DNA from: a bacterium HR33
GTDB taxonomy: Bacteria > Gemmatimonadota > Gemmatimonadetes > Gemmatimonadales > GWC2-71-9
Assembly (NCBI GenBank): GCA_002923375.1
Contig: BEIJ01000001.1
Span: forward strand, 992,001 to 1,056,000
DNA length: 64,000 nt
Direction of reading: 5' to 3'
In this document: piece after piece, positions 51,625 through 60,135 of the stretch
Position numbering within the stretch: position 1 is the stretch's first letter
Layout of the letters: each line of letters opens with the position of its first letter
Program-made: the position numbers and the translations under genes
Notes under the pieces: generated by a model
Told to the model about the DNA's origin: nothing
What the model saw: only the letters and a program-made list of their open reading frames with translations
Database searches by the model: none

Positions 51625-53874
51625 CTAGAAAGCGAGTAGCCTGGTGATCTTCAGGGTCACGGCGCGGTCTAGAAGCTCGTCTCGTGCCAGGTTTCTCCGC
51701 TCGGTGAACACCAGGAAGACGTCGCTCAGCGGAGCGTGTATGAAATTGATCCTGGCGTTGACCGACACCTCGTCCGAGGAGGTGTTGTACTGCACCAGAG
51801 CGCTGGCGAAAAGTTTGGTGGAGTAGGCGTATCTGGCGCGCCACCGGTACACATCCGCGGTGAACTCGCCCGTGGAGAGCCGAACCCGATTGCGCTCGGC
51901 GGAAGCGTCCATGGAGAAGTGATGGTTGGGCCTCCAGAAGGCGTTCAGGCCCAGCGTGGTGCGGGTGCCGTCGTAGAAACCTCCCGCATTCAGCCGCAAC
52001 CCGCCGCCGAACCGCGATCCACCCGGCGAGCGAAACCCGGCGCTGAACTCGCCGAACTCGTAGATCCCGGGCGCAACGATCGCCTCCGAACTGACCCTGA
52101 AAGGAGCGACCAGACGCTCGTACCGATCGGTGTAGGAAAAATTGAGCAACCCCCCACTCAAAAACTCGGCATCCAGAGCTGCGGTGAGTTCTCGGGTCTC
52201 CAGCTCTCCTTGAAGATCGGTGATGAAGTTCCCTTCGACGTAGGGATTGATCTCCTGGAGAGAAAGAACCCCCGGCCTGGGATGAGCTCCCACGGTAGCG
52301 TAGGCCTGCCTCATCCCGTTGCGCCGCACAAATCCGACTCCCGGTTCGAAATCGTCTCCCACGCGCTTTACAAGTCCCGAGAGATCCCAGAACCGATCCC
52401 GCCAGGCGAGCAGGAGATTGGCGGCGCGGTTGTCGCCGGAGAGGTTCGATCCCTCGGTGGCGGCTATATAGCTGTGCACCAGTAGGTGATCCCACATCCG
52501 GAGCGTGAAATCGGCGCCGTAGCTCCGATTATACAAGGTGTCCAGCCCCGCGGTGGTGGCCTGCCGGCTAGTGAAGATCGCTCCTATCTGGGAGCTGCCC
52601 AGAACATTGGCCTTCAGCCGCACTACGCCAAAGTTCTCCGCCGGGAGCGAGTCCAGCGCTTCGGACTGCAGGTCTAGGATCCCGATGTCGAAGGCCCCCG
52701 CCCTGCCGGTCAACCTGCCCCCTCCTACGATCGGCACCGGGCGGCCGCCCAAAAGTCCTATGCGGCGCGAATGGAAAAGCGTGAAATCACGCGGCGAGGT
52801 GCCCAGTCTGTAGTTCTGAATGTTTATGTCGCCAAAAGCGAAAGTACCAGCGTTCTCCATGAAAAAGTCCCGCTTTTCCGGAAAAAACAGCGAGAAGCGG
52901 GTGAGATTGACCTGTTCTTCGTCCACCTCCACTTGGCTGAAATCCGTGCGGTACGTGAGGTCCAGGGTGAGCCGGGAGGTGATTCCGTACTTGAGGTCCA
53001 CGCCGGCGTCCAACTGGGTACCGGCCTGCCCTTCGGGTCTCTCGCTCCCTCGGACGTTGCCGCCCAAGACGTAGGGTTTGACCGACAGGTTGCGGCTCTG
53101 CCGCAATCCCTCGAGGCCGGTAATGGTCCCGGCCAAAGACATGGTGTGGAGCCGATTGTATCGGTGCATCGGAGCCCAATACGACTCTTCATTCCTCCTG
53201 CGGATGCGCCGCAGAAAGTTTATTCCCCACGCCTGCTCGCCCGCCGAACCCCGGAACCTGAGGGTGGTAAGCGGTATGGCGAACTCGGCCGTCCAGCCCG
53301 AGTCGTGAACCGCGGTCTTGACGTAAACCACTCCCTCCCACGCCCGATTGATCACACGGCTGTTGTCGAAGGTCTGAGCGTCGAACAGGGCCCCCGCCGG
53401 ATTGGTGATGAAGACAAATGCGTTCTGGCGATCGCCGTAAGTGTCCAGCGCTACGCCGAACACGTCGCTGTCGTGAGTGGAGAAATCCTGATCCAGGCCG
53501 ACCGATATTATTCGGTCCGGTTCGGAGTCGTAGCAGATCGCGCCCACGTAGATATAGTCCGAGTCGTAAAGCACCCGCACCACCGTGCGCTCACTGGCGG
53601 GATATCCGGGCCGGGGCTGCGATTGAATGAAGTCGCTCAAGGCGGGCGCCTGAAACCAGGACGGTTCGTCCAGTACGCCGTCCACGGTGATCTTTCCCGT
53701 CGCTCGGGTGGCGCGGGTGACCGGCCGGGGTGCAGCCTCAGGGTTCGCGAATATCGGGCCGGCCTCTCCTCGGGGGCCGTCGGCGGTCTGGGACCGGGCG
53801 GCACTCGCCCCCACAAGCCCTAGGGCTACGACTGCGATAAAGGCGGTCTTCAACTGTGCTCCTTCCGGTTGCAA
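51625..53874 (-). CDS. DUF5916 family outer-membrane protein with N-terminal CBM9-like domain
   Basis: The 749-residue protein has a signal peptide (TAFIAVVALGLVGASAARSQ). A CBM9-like domain covers about residues 55-245 (KITVDGVLDEPSWFQAPAL, YDSDYIYVGAICYDSEPDRI, WTAEFAIPLTTLRF). A long region of amphipathic beta-strands then ends in a C-terminal Phe (ITRLLAF), as in outer-membrane barrels. This is the usual DUF5916 build. Its substrate is unknown; neighbouring secreted hydrolases suggest a role in surface capture of degraded polymers. It converges with the VPS10 gene at its 3' end. Confidence 0.85.
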   Translation of the reverse strand: MQPEGAQLKTAFIAVVALGLVGASAARSQTADGPRGEAGPIFANPEAAPRPVTRATRATGKITVDGVLDEPSWFQAPALSDFIQSQPRPGYPASERTVVRVLYDSDYIYVGAICYDSEPDRIISVGLDQDFSTHDSDVFGVALDTYGDRQNAFVFITNPAGALFDAQTFDNSRVINRAWEGVVYVKTAVHDSGWTAEFAIPLTTLRFRGSAGEQAWGINFLRRIRRRNEESYWAPMHRYNRLHTMSLAGTITGLEGLRQSRNLSVKPYVLGGNVRGSERPEGQAGTQLDAGVDLKYGITSRLTLDLTYRTDFSQVEVDEEQVNLTRFSLFFPEKRDFFMENAGTFAFGDINIQNYRLGTSPRDFTLFHSRRIGLLGGRPVPIVGGGRLTGRAGAFDIGILDLQSEALDSLPAENFGVVRLKANVLGSSQIGAIFTSRQATTAGLDTLYNRSYGADFTLRMWDHLLVHSYIAATEGSNLSGDNRAANLLLAWRDRFWDLSGLVKRVGDDFEPGVGFVRRNGMRQAYATVGAHPRPGVLSLQEINPYVEGNFITDLQGELETRELTAALDAEFLSGGLLNFSYTDRYERLVAPFRVSSEAIVAPGIYEFGEFSAGFRSPGGSRFGGGLRLNAGGFYDGTRTTLGLNAFWRPNHHFSMDASAERNRVRLSTGEFTADVYRWRARYAYSTKLFASALVQYNTSSDEVSVNARINFIHAPLSDVFLVFTERRNLARDELLDRAVTLKITRLLAF

Positions 53875-53961
53875 CGATCCCGGATGCGCAAATGTACGTC
53901 TATCGACAATTCTGCGGCAGCCCGCTTTCGGTTAGAAACAGCTTAGCCGCCTTTAGGAGAT

Positions 53962-55536
53962 CTATTCCCCCGGCCGGCGTTGCAGGACTCTCCCGTTTTT
54001 CGCTCCGGTAAAGCGCCCTTGGTCGATCGCTAGCCCGCCGTTTACCAATACGTAAACCATCCCCTCGGCTAGCTGATGGGGTTCTTGGTAAGTGGCGCGG
54101 TCTGTGAGTCTCCCCAGGTCGAATACCACCAGGTCGGCGTACGCTCCCTCTCTTATCGTTCCCCGATCCGCGATCCGGAAGACGGTGGCCGGAAGTGAGG
54201 TCATGCTGCGAATCGCCGAGGCCAGGTCGATCACCCCCCGTTCTACAGCGTAGAGCCGGATCTTGCGCGGGAAGGTGCCGTAGCTGCGGGGGTGAGGCAC
54301 CCCTTCCCCCATGGGTACCAGGTCGCCGTCGGAGCAAGTCATAGTCCAGGGTTGTTTCATGAGGATCTCGATGTCGGTCTCGCTCATGTTGAAGGAGACC
54401 ACCGAAGCTCCTCCCGCCTTCAGTATCTCGATCGCCAAGTCCACCGGCTCTTTTCCTCGTTCCCGCGCTACTTCGGCCAAGGTACGCCCTTCGATCGAAG
54501 GATCGGCGCGATGCCGCCGGAACTGAAGTCGATCGGCGCCGCCCCGCCGGTCCAGGTTCTCCAGCATATCGGCCCGGAGTCTGGCAAGCTCCGCCGGGTC
54601 TTCCAGCCTCCGCCTCAGGGCCGTGTCTCCGCCCACCAGGGCCCAGCGCGGGACCAGGGCTCCCGTTATGCTGGTGCCCGAAGCCTCGTAAGGGTATTGG
54701 TCGGCGAGGACCTCTATTCCTTCGCTTCGGGCTCGGTTGATCCTTTCCACCAGCGCCAAGGAATAGCCCCAGACCCGAGGGCCCAGCGCCTTGATGTGGG
54801 TGACCACGCCCGGCAAGCCCGCCTCCCTGGAGATACGGATCACCTCGTCTACGGCGGCCACCAGGCCGATGTTGTAATCCGCTTCGTCCCGTATGTGGCT
54901 GGTATATGCGCCGCCGAACTCGGCAGCGACCTTCGCCAACTCGATCAATTCTTCGGTTGTGGAGTAGCTCCCGGGGGCGTAGTAGGGTCCGGAAGAGAGC
55001 CCGAACGCTCCCTCCCGCATCCCTTGTCGCACCAGCTGTTTCATTCGCTCCAGTTCGGCGGGTGTGGGAGCTCGATCGCTCATTCCCAGCACGGCGCGGC
55101 GGACCGAACCGTGAGGTACCAATTGGGCCACGTTGACACCCAACCCGTGGGCCAGCAGGGCGCGCCGCTGAGCGGCAAGGTCCACCGGACCTCCGCCGTC
55201 GGGGTTTATCAGCACGGTGGTGACGCCTTGGGCCAGGAGGGGCTCGGCGCCGCTCAGTTGAGCGCTTTCCAGTCCGTCGGCGGCGTGGGAGTGGGGATCG
55301 ATGAAACCCGGGGCCACGTAGAGGCCGCGGGCGTCGATTACCCGGCGCGCCGTTGCGGACTGGAGTTTCCCCACGGCTGCTATGCGGTCGCCCGAGACGG
55401 CAATATCGGCGTAGTACCAGGGATTGCCGCTTCCGTCGAGCACTCTTCCGTTACGGATCAGCAGATCGTACTGCTGTGCTGCGGCGCAAAGCGGCAAAAC
55501 GGATAGAAGCACACCTACCGTTGTCTGGGCTCGCAT
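53962..55536 (-). CDS. Secreted N-acyl-D-amino-acid deacylase (amidohydrolase family)
   Basis: The product is 524 residues from the ATG at 55536, with a signal peptide (AQTTVGVLLSVLPLCAAAQ). The amidohydrolase fold has LLIRNGRVLDGSGNPWYYADIAV, the metal-binding PGFIDPHSHAADG, TSHIRDEADYN, VVTHIKALG and SDGDLVPMGEG. These segments are typical of D-aminoacylases. It likely releases D-amino acids from N-acyl forms or hydrolyses related peptides in the periplasm. It is divergent from the thioesterase-hydrolase fusion with a 104-base gap. Confidence 0.87.
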   Translation of the reverse strand: MRAQTTVGVLLSVLPLCAAAQQYDLLIRNGRVLDGSGNPWYYADIAVSGDRIAAVGKLQSATARRVIDARGLYVAPGFIDPHSHAADGLESAQLSGAEPLLAQGVTTVLINPDGGGPVDLAAQRRALLAHGLGVNVAQLVPHGSVRRAVLGMSDRAPTPAELERMKQLVRQGMREGAFGLSSGPYYAPGSYSTTEELIELAKVAAEFGGAYTSHIRDEADYNIGLVAAVDEVIRISREAGLPGVVTHIKALGPRVWGYSLALVERINRARSEGIEVLADQYPYEASGTSITGALVPRWALVGGDTALRRRLEDPAELARLRADMLENLDRRGGADRLQFRRHRADPSIEGRTLAEVARERGKEPVDLAIEILKAGGASVVSFNMSETDIEILMKQPWTMTCSDGDLVPMGEGVPHPRSYGTFPRKIRLYAVERGVIDLASAIRSMTSLPATVFRIADRGTIREGAYADLVVFDLGRLTDRATYQEPHQLAEGMVYVLVNGGLAIDQGRFTGAKNGRVLQRRPGE

Positions 55537-55640
55537 CGTCGCCTCCTCGGTGCGGGAAACAAAACTACCGCGTGCGGATCGGGGAGGAAAATCCTCTCCC
55601 ACGTGGCGGCGAGTGGGAAATTCCGGTAATCTTGATTCCC

Positions 55641-56846
55641 ATGACTTCCGTACCTTCTGTGGAGTTGTACATCTACCCTCACCACTGCGACGCCTCGGGT
55701 AGGGTCACCGAGACCGCATTGGTTTCGCTACTCCAGTCGGCGCGCTGGGAGCAACTGGCAAGGGGACCGGGCCTGGATGTCTTCAGCCGCCGCGGAACGT
55801 GGCCCGTGGTGCGAAAGGCCGCCCTGGAGTTCTACGCCCCGCTGCGGGCGGGCGACAGAATAAGGATCGAAACCACACTCACCCAGCATGGCAGGACCAG
55901 CTTTTCTCTCCATCAGACGGCGAGGCTGGATAACGGAACCCTGGTGGCGGACGCGGATCTGGTCTTCGTCTGCGTGAATCAGCAGGGAGAACCGACTCCG
56001 GTACCGCCGGAGATCACCCAGTTTTTCGGGCGGCGCCCGTCGGTGCGTGCCAGCGAAACCCAGCACTTAGCGGTCCGCGGAATCGCCCTGGCACTGGACA
56101 TACAGGGAGACGGAGTTCCGATCCTCTTCATCCATGGATTTCCCCTGGACCGGACCGTGTGGCGTCCGGTGATGGCCAAGCTCACCGGATGGAAGCGCAT
56201 CGCCCCGGATCTCCGAGGTATGGGACTGAGCGACCTCTCGGATCGCTACTCCATGGCGGACTACGCGGACGACCTCGCTGCGCTGCTCGACGCTCTGGAT
56301 ACCGAACGCGCGGTGATCTGCGGGTTGTCGATGGGAGGTTATATAGCCTTCGAGATGCTGCGCCGGCACCGGGAACGGGTAAGAGCTCTGATCCTCTGCA
56401 ACACTCGAGCGGAGGCGGACGACGAAGAGGGGCGCAGAAAGCGGGATGAAATGATTCAGTTGCTGGAGCGCGACGGCCCCCCGGCCCTGGCGGAGTTGAT
56501 GATACCCAAACTCCTGGCGCCTCTGTCGCTTACTGCGATGCCCCAGGTGGTCGAGCACCTGCGGGCCATGATCACCGGGAGCCCCGCCGCCGGACTGGCC
56601 GGAGCTCTGCGGGCGATGCGCGATCGCCCCGACTCTACCCCCTTGCTCGGCGAAATCGGAGTTCCCACACTGGTAATCGCCGGACGCGACGACCAGTTGA
56701 TCCCGCCGGCGGCGTCCAAGAATATGGCCGAAGCGATACCGGGAGCCCAGTTCACCCTGATCCCGGACGCGGGTCACCTGGTCCCGCTGGAGCAGCCCGT
56801 CGCAACCAGCAGGGTAATCGCCGAATTCCTCGAGGCGGTGCGGTGA
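55641..56846 (+). CDS. Fusion of a hotdog-fold acyl-CoA thioesterase and an alpha/beta hydrolase
   Basis: Residues 1-135 form a 4HBT/YbgC-like hotdog domain (IYPHHCDASGRVTETALVSLLQSARWEQLA, then APLRAGDRIRIETTLTQHGRTSFSLHQTA). Residues 150-401 form an alpha/beta hydrolase with LFIHGFPLDRTVW, nucleophile GLSMGG (S230), acid in AGRDDQLIPP and His in PDAGHLVPLEQP. Each domain is complete. Its stop overlaps the GTG of the molybdenum hydroxylase 2Fe-2S subunit, so it is probably the first gene of that operon and may process the product or a CoA ester in the same pathway (inference). Confidence 0.85.
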   Translation: MTSVPSVELYIYPHHCDASGRVTETALVSLLQSARWEQLARGPGLDVFSRRGTWPVVRKAALEFYAPLRAGDRIRIETTLTQHGRTSFSLHQTARLDNGTLVADADLVFVCVNQQGEPTPVPPEITQFFGRRPSVRASETQHLAVRGIALALDIQGDGVPILFIHGFPLDRTVWRPVMAKLTGWKRIAPDLRGMGLSDLSDRYSMADYADDLAALLDALDTERAVICGLSMGGYIAFEMLRRHRERVRALILCNTRAEADDEEGRRKRDEMIQLLERDGPPALAELMIPKLLAPLSLTAMPQVVEHLRAMITGSPAAGLAGALRAMRDRPDSTPLLGEIGVPTLVIAGRDDQLIPPAASKNMAEAIPGAQFTLIPDAGHLVPLEQPVATSRVIAEFLEAVR

Positions 56847-57319
56847 AACTCAGCCTCAAGATAAACGGCACCGCCCGCGAGTTTTCTGTAGGCGCCGAAA
56901 CCACACTTTTGGATCTGCTCCGAGAACATTGCGCGCTTACCGGAGCGAAACGCGCTTGCGACCGCGGGGAATGCGGCGCTTGCACCGTGCTGCTGGACCA
57001 AAAACCGGTCTATGCCTGCATCCTGCCGGCGCTATACTGCGAAGGGCGCTCGGTGATCACTATCGAGGGAATCGCGCCGCCGGGCAAACTCCATCCGGTC
57101 CAGCGGGCTTTCATCGAGTCCGACGCTTTGCAGTGCGGCTACTGTACCCCCGGACAGATTCTTTCGGCGGTAGCGTTGTTGCAAAGGCACCGCAGGCCGA
57201 GCCTGGAGCAAATAAGCGAGGCGATGAGCGGAAACCTCTGCCGCTGCGGCGCCTATCCGAAAATCCTGCGGGCCATTCGCAGGCTCGGGAGCCGCCAGCG
57301 GCGAAGGCGCGGGGCATGA
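56843..57319 (+). CDS. Molybdenum hydroxylase 2Fe-2S subunit (xanthine dehydrogenase family small subunit)
   Basis: The 158-residue protein carries two 2Fe-2S clusters. The N-terminal plant-ferredoxin-type site is ACDRGECGACTVLLD with a following Cys in PVYACILP. The C-terminal helical site is CGYCTPGQI and NLCRCGAYPKI. These are the XdhC/CoxS/PaoA signatures. It passes electrons from the molybdenum centre to the FAD subunit. No Tat leader is present, so the complex is cytoplasmic. It starts at a GTG overlapping the previous gene and its stop overlaps the large-subunit ATG. Confidence 0.94.
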   Translation: MKLSLKINGTAREFSVGAETTLLDLLREHCALTGAKRACDRGECGACTVLLDQKPVYACILPALYCEGRSVITIEGIAPPGKLHPVQRAFIESDALQCGYCTPGQILSAVALLQRHRRPSLEQISEAMSGNLCRCGAYPKILRAIRRLGSRQRRRRGA

Positions 57320-59658
57320 CAGCCGCCACGACGGGCCGGTTCGTGACCACTACGGTGGAGGTCGAGGGACGCGAGGAGATCGCGGTGGTCGAGCTGCCCG
57401 CGTTCGAGCCCCTCCCCTGGGGTCCTCGAGAGCGGCTGAACCTGGCAGGCAAAGCGGCGGAGCGGCTCGACGCACTGGCCAAGGTGACCGGCACCGCGCG
57501 CTATACCTCCGACATCTCGCTCCCCGGGATGCTTTTCGCCGCCGCCCTGCGGGCCCCCATACCGAGCGGGAGGGTCACCCTGCTGGACACCACTGCGGCA
57601 AAGCGCTTGCCGGGGGTGCAAGCGGTGCTGACGGGTCGCGACATCCCTCTCATCCCATGGCTGCACGGTGAACCGCTGCTCTCTTCGAGAGTGAGATACC
57701 CGGGCCAGCCCGTGGCCGTAGTGGCGGCTGAATCTCTCCGGCAGGCCCAGCTTGCTGTGGAGCGGATCAAGGTGAGGTACCGAGTGGGAAAGCACGTTGT
57801 GGGCCTGCAACAGTTCCCCGTAAGGCGGCTCCCGGGGATGCCAGCTCCGCCGTTCACCGAAAGAGTGGAGCGAGGCGACGTTCGCCGGGCTATCAAGCAA
57901 TCCCCGGCGGTGGTGACCCAGACCTACCGCGTCCCCGCGGTCTTGCATCAGGCGCTGGAACCTCACGGATCGGTGGTCTTCTGGGATGGCGGTCGGGTTG
58001 TGGTTTACGACTCGACTCAGGGCGTTTACCGAGTCCGGCGCGAGCTCGCCGAGTATCTAGGAATCGGCGAACACCGGGTCCGCGTTGTGGCCGAGCATGT
58101 AGGAGGCGGTTTTGGCTCGAAGAATAATTGCGGCTCCTACACCGTCCTGGCGGCTTTGCTCTCCAAGGCTACTGGGAGGCCGGTGAAGTTCATACTCGAC
58201 CGCCGGGAGGTTTGCCTCGATTGCGGCCACCGGCCCGAGACGATTATGCGGGTAACCCTGGGTGCTGCTCGCGACGGCGTTCTACAGGCCATCGACTTCG
58301 AGGCCTGGATCGCCCTGGGTGCCGATGGGTGGGTGGGCGGTCCCGGTCAAATAGCCAGGCAACTGTATCGCTGCGAGAACGTGCGTACTGTGGAGCACTA
58401 CTTCTACACCAACGTGGGTCCCATGAGCTCGATGCGAGCGCCCTACCACGTGGAGGGTGCCTTCGCTCTGGAGAGCGCGATGGATCTTTTGGCGCGGAGG
58501 CTGAGGATCGATCCCCTAGAGTTCAGGCGGCGCAATCTTCCCGACGAAGATCAGGAGAAAAAGCGCCCCTATGTGAGCCTGATGCTGGGGCCTTGTTTGG
58601 AAGAGGTATCGAAAAGGATGGGCTGGCGTCCGGATCGGCCGGGCGATACCGATCGCCGCCGCTTCCTGACGGGCCGGGAGCTGCGGGTGGTGAGGGGTAG
58701 AGGGATAGCGGCTCAGATCTGGCCCAGCGGCGGAGGTCCTCCGGCTTACGCCTTTGTTCGGATCAATCGGGACGGGACGGCGGAGGTGGCCACCGGCACC
58801 CAGGATATGGGCACTGGATCGCGCACCGTTCTGGCTCAGATCGCAGCGGAAGTGCTGGGTCTTCCTCTGGATCGCGTGAGGGTGACGCTGGGGGATACGG
58901 AAAGCTGTCCCTACGCCAACAACTCTTGGGGCAGCATGACGACGGCTTCGGTGGGTCCGGCAGTGAGGATGGCTGCCGAAGACGCGCTCCGGCAACTTTT
59001 GGAAGCCGCTGCGGATTTGTTGAACGTGCCCGCCGACAAATTGGTGGCGAGAAGGGGAAGGATAGTTGCCAGGGGGACGCGGAGGTCGGTGTCCTTCGAG
59101 AAGGTTACCGAACATCTGGGCGACATCGTGATCGTGGGTAGGGGACATCGGGGGCCCAACCCCACGACTGTTACGGTGGCGAGTTTCGGCGTGCAGGGGG
59201 CGGAGGTGGAAGTGGATCTCGAGACCGGGGTTGTACGGGTGCTTCGGATCGTAGCGGCACACGACTGCGGGAGAGCGATAAACCCGGAGTTAGCCGAAAG
59301 CCAGCTCCACGGCGGAATAATCCAGGGATTGGGATACGCGCTTTTCGAACGGAGGCTTCAGGATCGCCGGCTGGGGGTGCCGCTAAACTGCGGGCTGCAC
59401 GAGTACAAAGTGCCCACCTTGGCCGACATTCCCGCCATTGAGACCCGGCTGATCTCGGTCGCCGAGCCTGCGGCCAATCATGTGGGGGTCAAGGGGCTGG
59501 GGGAGCCTCCTATCATCCCCACGGCGCCGGCGATCGCCAACGCGGTGTTCGACGCGATCGGAGTGCAGGTAACGGAGCTGCCCCTCACAGCCGCCCGGGT
59601 ACTGGCGGCGATCAAGAAAGCTCGGCGGAGGAAGAAAGGAGTGCTCGGTGTCAGATAA
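57316..59658 (+). CDS. Molybdenum hydroxylase molybdopterin-binding large subunit
   Basis: The 780-residue protein has the aldehyde oxidase/xanthine dehydrogenase a/b hammerhead domain (AERLDALAKVTGTARYTSDISLPGMLFAAALRAP) and the molybdopterin domains (HVGGGFGSKNN, SSMRAPYHVEGAFALESAMD, ATGTQDMGTGSRTV). The base-catalyst Glu is in GVKGLGEPP. Substrate cannot be read from sequence; purine, aldehyde or aromatic CoA ester are all possible. It is translated between the 2Fe-2S subunit and the selenocysteine OsmC gene with short overlaps. Confidence 0.93.
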   Translation: MTAATTGRFVTTTVEVEGREEIAVVELPAFEPLPWGPRERLNLAGKAAERLDALAKVTGTARYTSDISLPGMLFAAALRAPIPSGRVTLLDTTAAKRLPGVQAVLTGRDIPLIPWLHGEPLLSSRVRYPGQPVAVVAAESLRQAQLAVERIKVRYRVGKHVVGLQQFPVRRLPGMPAPPFTERVERGDVRRAIKQSPAVVTQTYRVPAVLHQALEPHGSVVFWDGGRVVVYDSTQGVYRVRRELAEYLGIGEHRVRVVAEHVGGGFGSKNNCGSYTVLAALLSKATGRPVKFILDRREVCLDCGHRPETIMRVTLGAARDGVLQAIDFEAWIALGADGWVGGPGQIARQLYRCENVRTVEHYFYTNVGPMSSMRAPYHVEGAFALESAMDLLARRLRIDPLEFRRRNLPDEDQEKKRPYVSLMLGPCLEEVSKRMGWRPDRPGDTDRRRFLTGRELRVVRGRGIAAQIWPSGGGPPAYAFVRINRDGTAEVATGTQDMGTGSRTVLAQIAAEVLGLPLDRVRVTLGDTESCPYANNSWGSMTTASVGPAVRMAAEDALRQLLEAAADLLNVPADKLVARRGRIVARGTRRSVSFEKVTEHLGDIVIVGRGHRGPNPTTVTVASFGVQGAEVEVDLETGVVRVLRIVAAHDCGRAINPELAESQLHGGIIQGLGYALFERRLQDRRLGVPLNCGLHEYKVPTLADIPAIETRLISVAEPAANHVGVKGLGEPPIIPTAPAIANAVFDAIGVQVTELPLTAARVLAAIKKARRRKKGVLGVR

Positions 59659-60124
59659 CAGCGTGGTCTACAAGTCCAATGTTCGGATCGAGCGAGTAAA
59701 AGGTCCGCTTCGGCGGGCCCACCTTCCTGCGGAGCCGGATCCGATCTGGTTCGGGGTACACGGCGCGATCGCGGCTCACTACGGCGTGCCTGCCGGTGTG
59801 TCCGAGCCCCATGCCACAACGCTGGATTATATCGTAGCGGCCGCAGCGGGGTGACTCACGGGGACGTTTGGAGGCGCGCTGGAAGCGCGCGGGATACCGG
59901 CGGGTGAAGGAAGGCTCAGCTCCGATGCTACGGGAGAGGTCGAGGTGGAGGACGGGGTGCTGGTTCTGCGGCGCATCCACGTGGTCTACCGCCTCCGGGC
60001 CGGCGAGGAGCATCGCGGGGTGGTAGAGAGGGTGCACGCGTCCCACCACGCCGCTTGCCCGGTGTATCGATCGATTCACCGGGCGGTAGAAATCACAACG
60101 GAGTATCGGTTGGAGAAAGCGTAA
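59648..60124 (+). CDS. OsmC-family redox protein with predicted selenocysteine (in-frame TGA at 59852-59854)
   Basis: The frame starts at GTG 59648, with Shine-Dalgarno AAAGGAG 6 bases upstream, and reads 158 codons to TAA at 60122-60124 with one internal TGA at codon 69. Before it, SEPHATTLDYIVAAAAG matches the helix that leads to the peroxidatic Cys of OsmC proteins. After it, LTGTFGGALEARGIPAG continues that helix in the same frame. The partner Cys is kept in HHAACPVYRSIHRA (C137). Reading TGA as Sec gives a full-length OsmC protein with a Sec-Cys pair and fills the space to the FAD-subunit gene, which starts 11 bases on. A TGC-to-TGA loss or error is the alternative. Confidence 0.72.
59852..59890 (+). 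promoter_or_regulatory. Candidate bacterial SECIS element
   Basis: Directly after the in-frame TGA (59852-59854) a perfect 7-base-pair stem forms between GCGCGCT (59874-59880) and AGCGCGC (59884-59890), closing a GGA loop. The loop begins 26 bases after the TGA, and its first two bases are G. This fits the bacterial SECIS rule as I recall it (a stem with a small G-containing apical loop about 16-37 bases after the UGA). High GC coding sequence can form such stems by chance, so the TGA position in the protein is the stronger evidence. Confidence 0.6.
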
Positions 60125-60135
60125 CGCAGGTTACG

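Noticed and set aside
59855-60124. Separate small gene for the C-terminal OsmC half
   Set aside because: It is in the same frame as the first half, has no start codon or ribosome-binding site near its beginning, and lacks a complete fold by itself.
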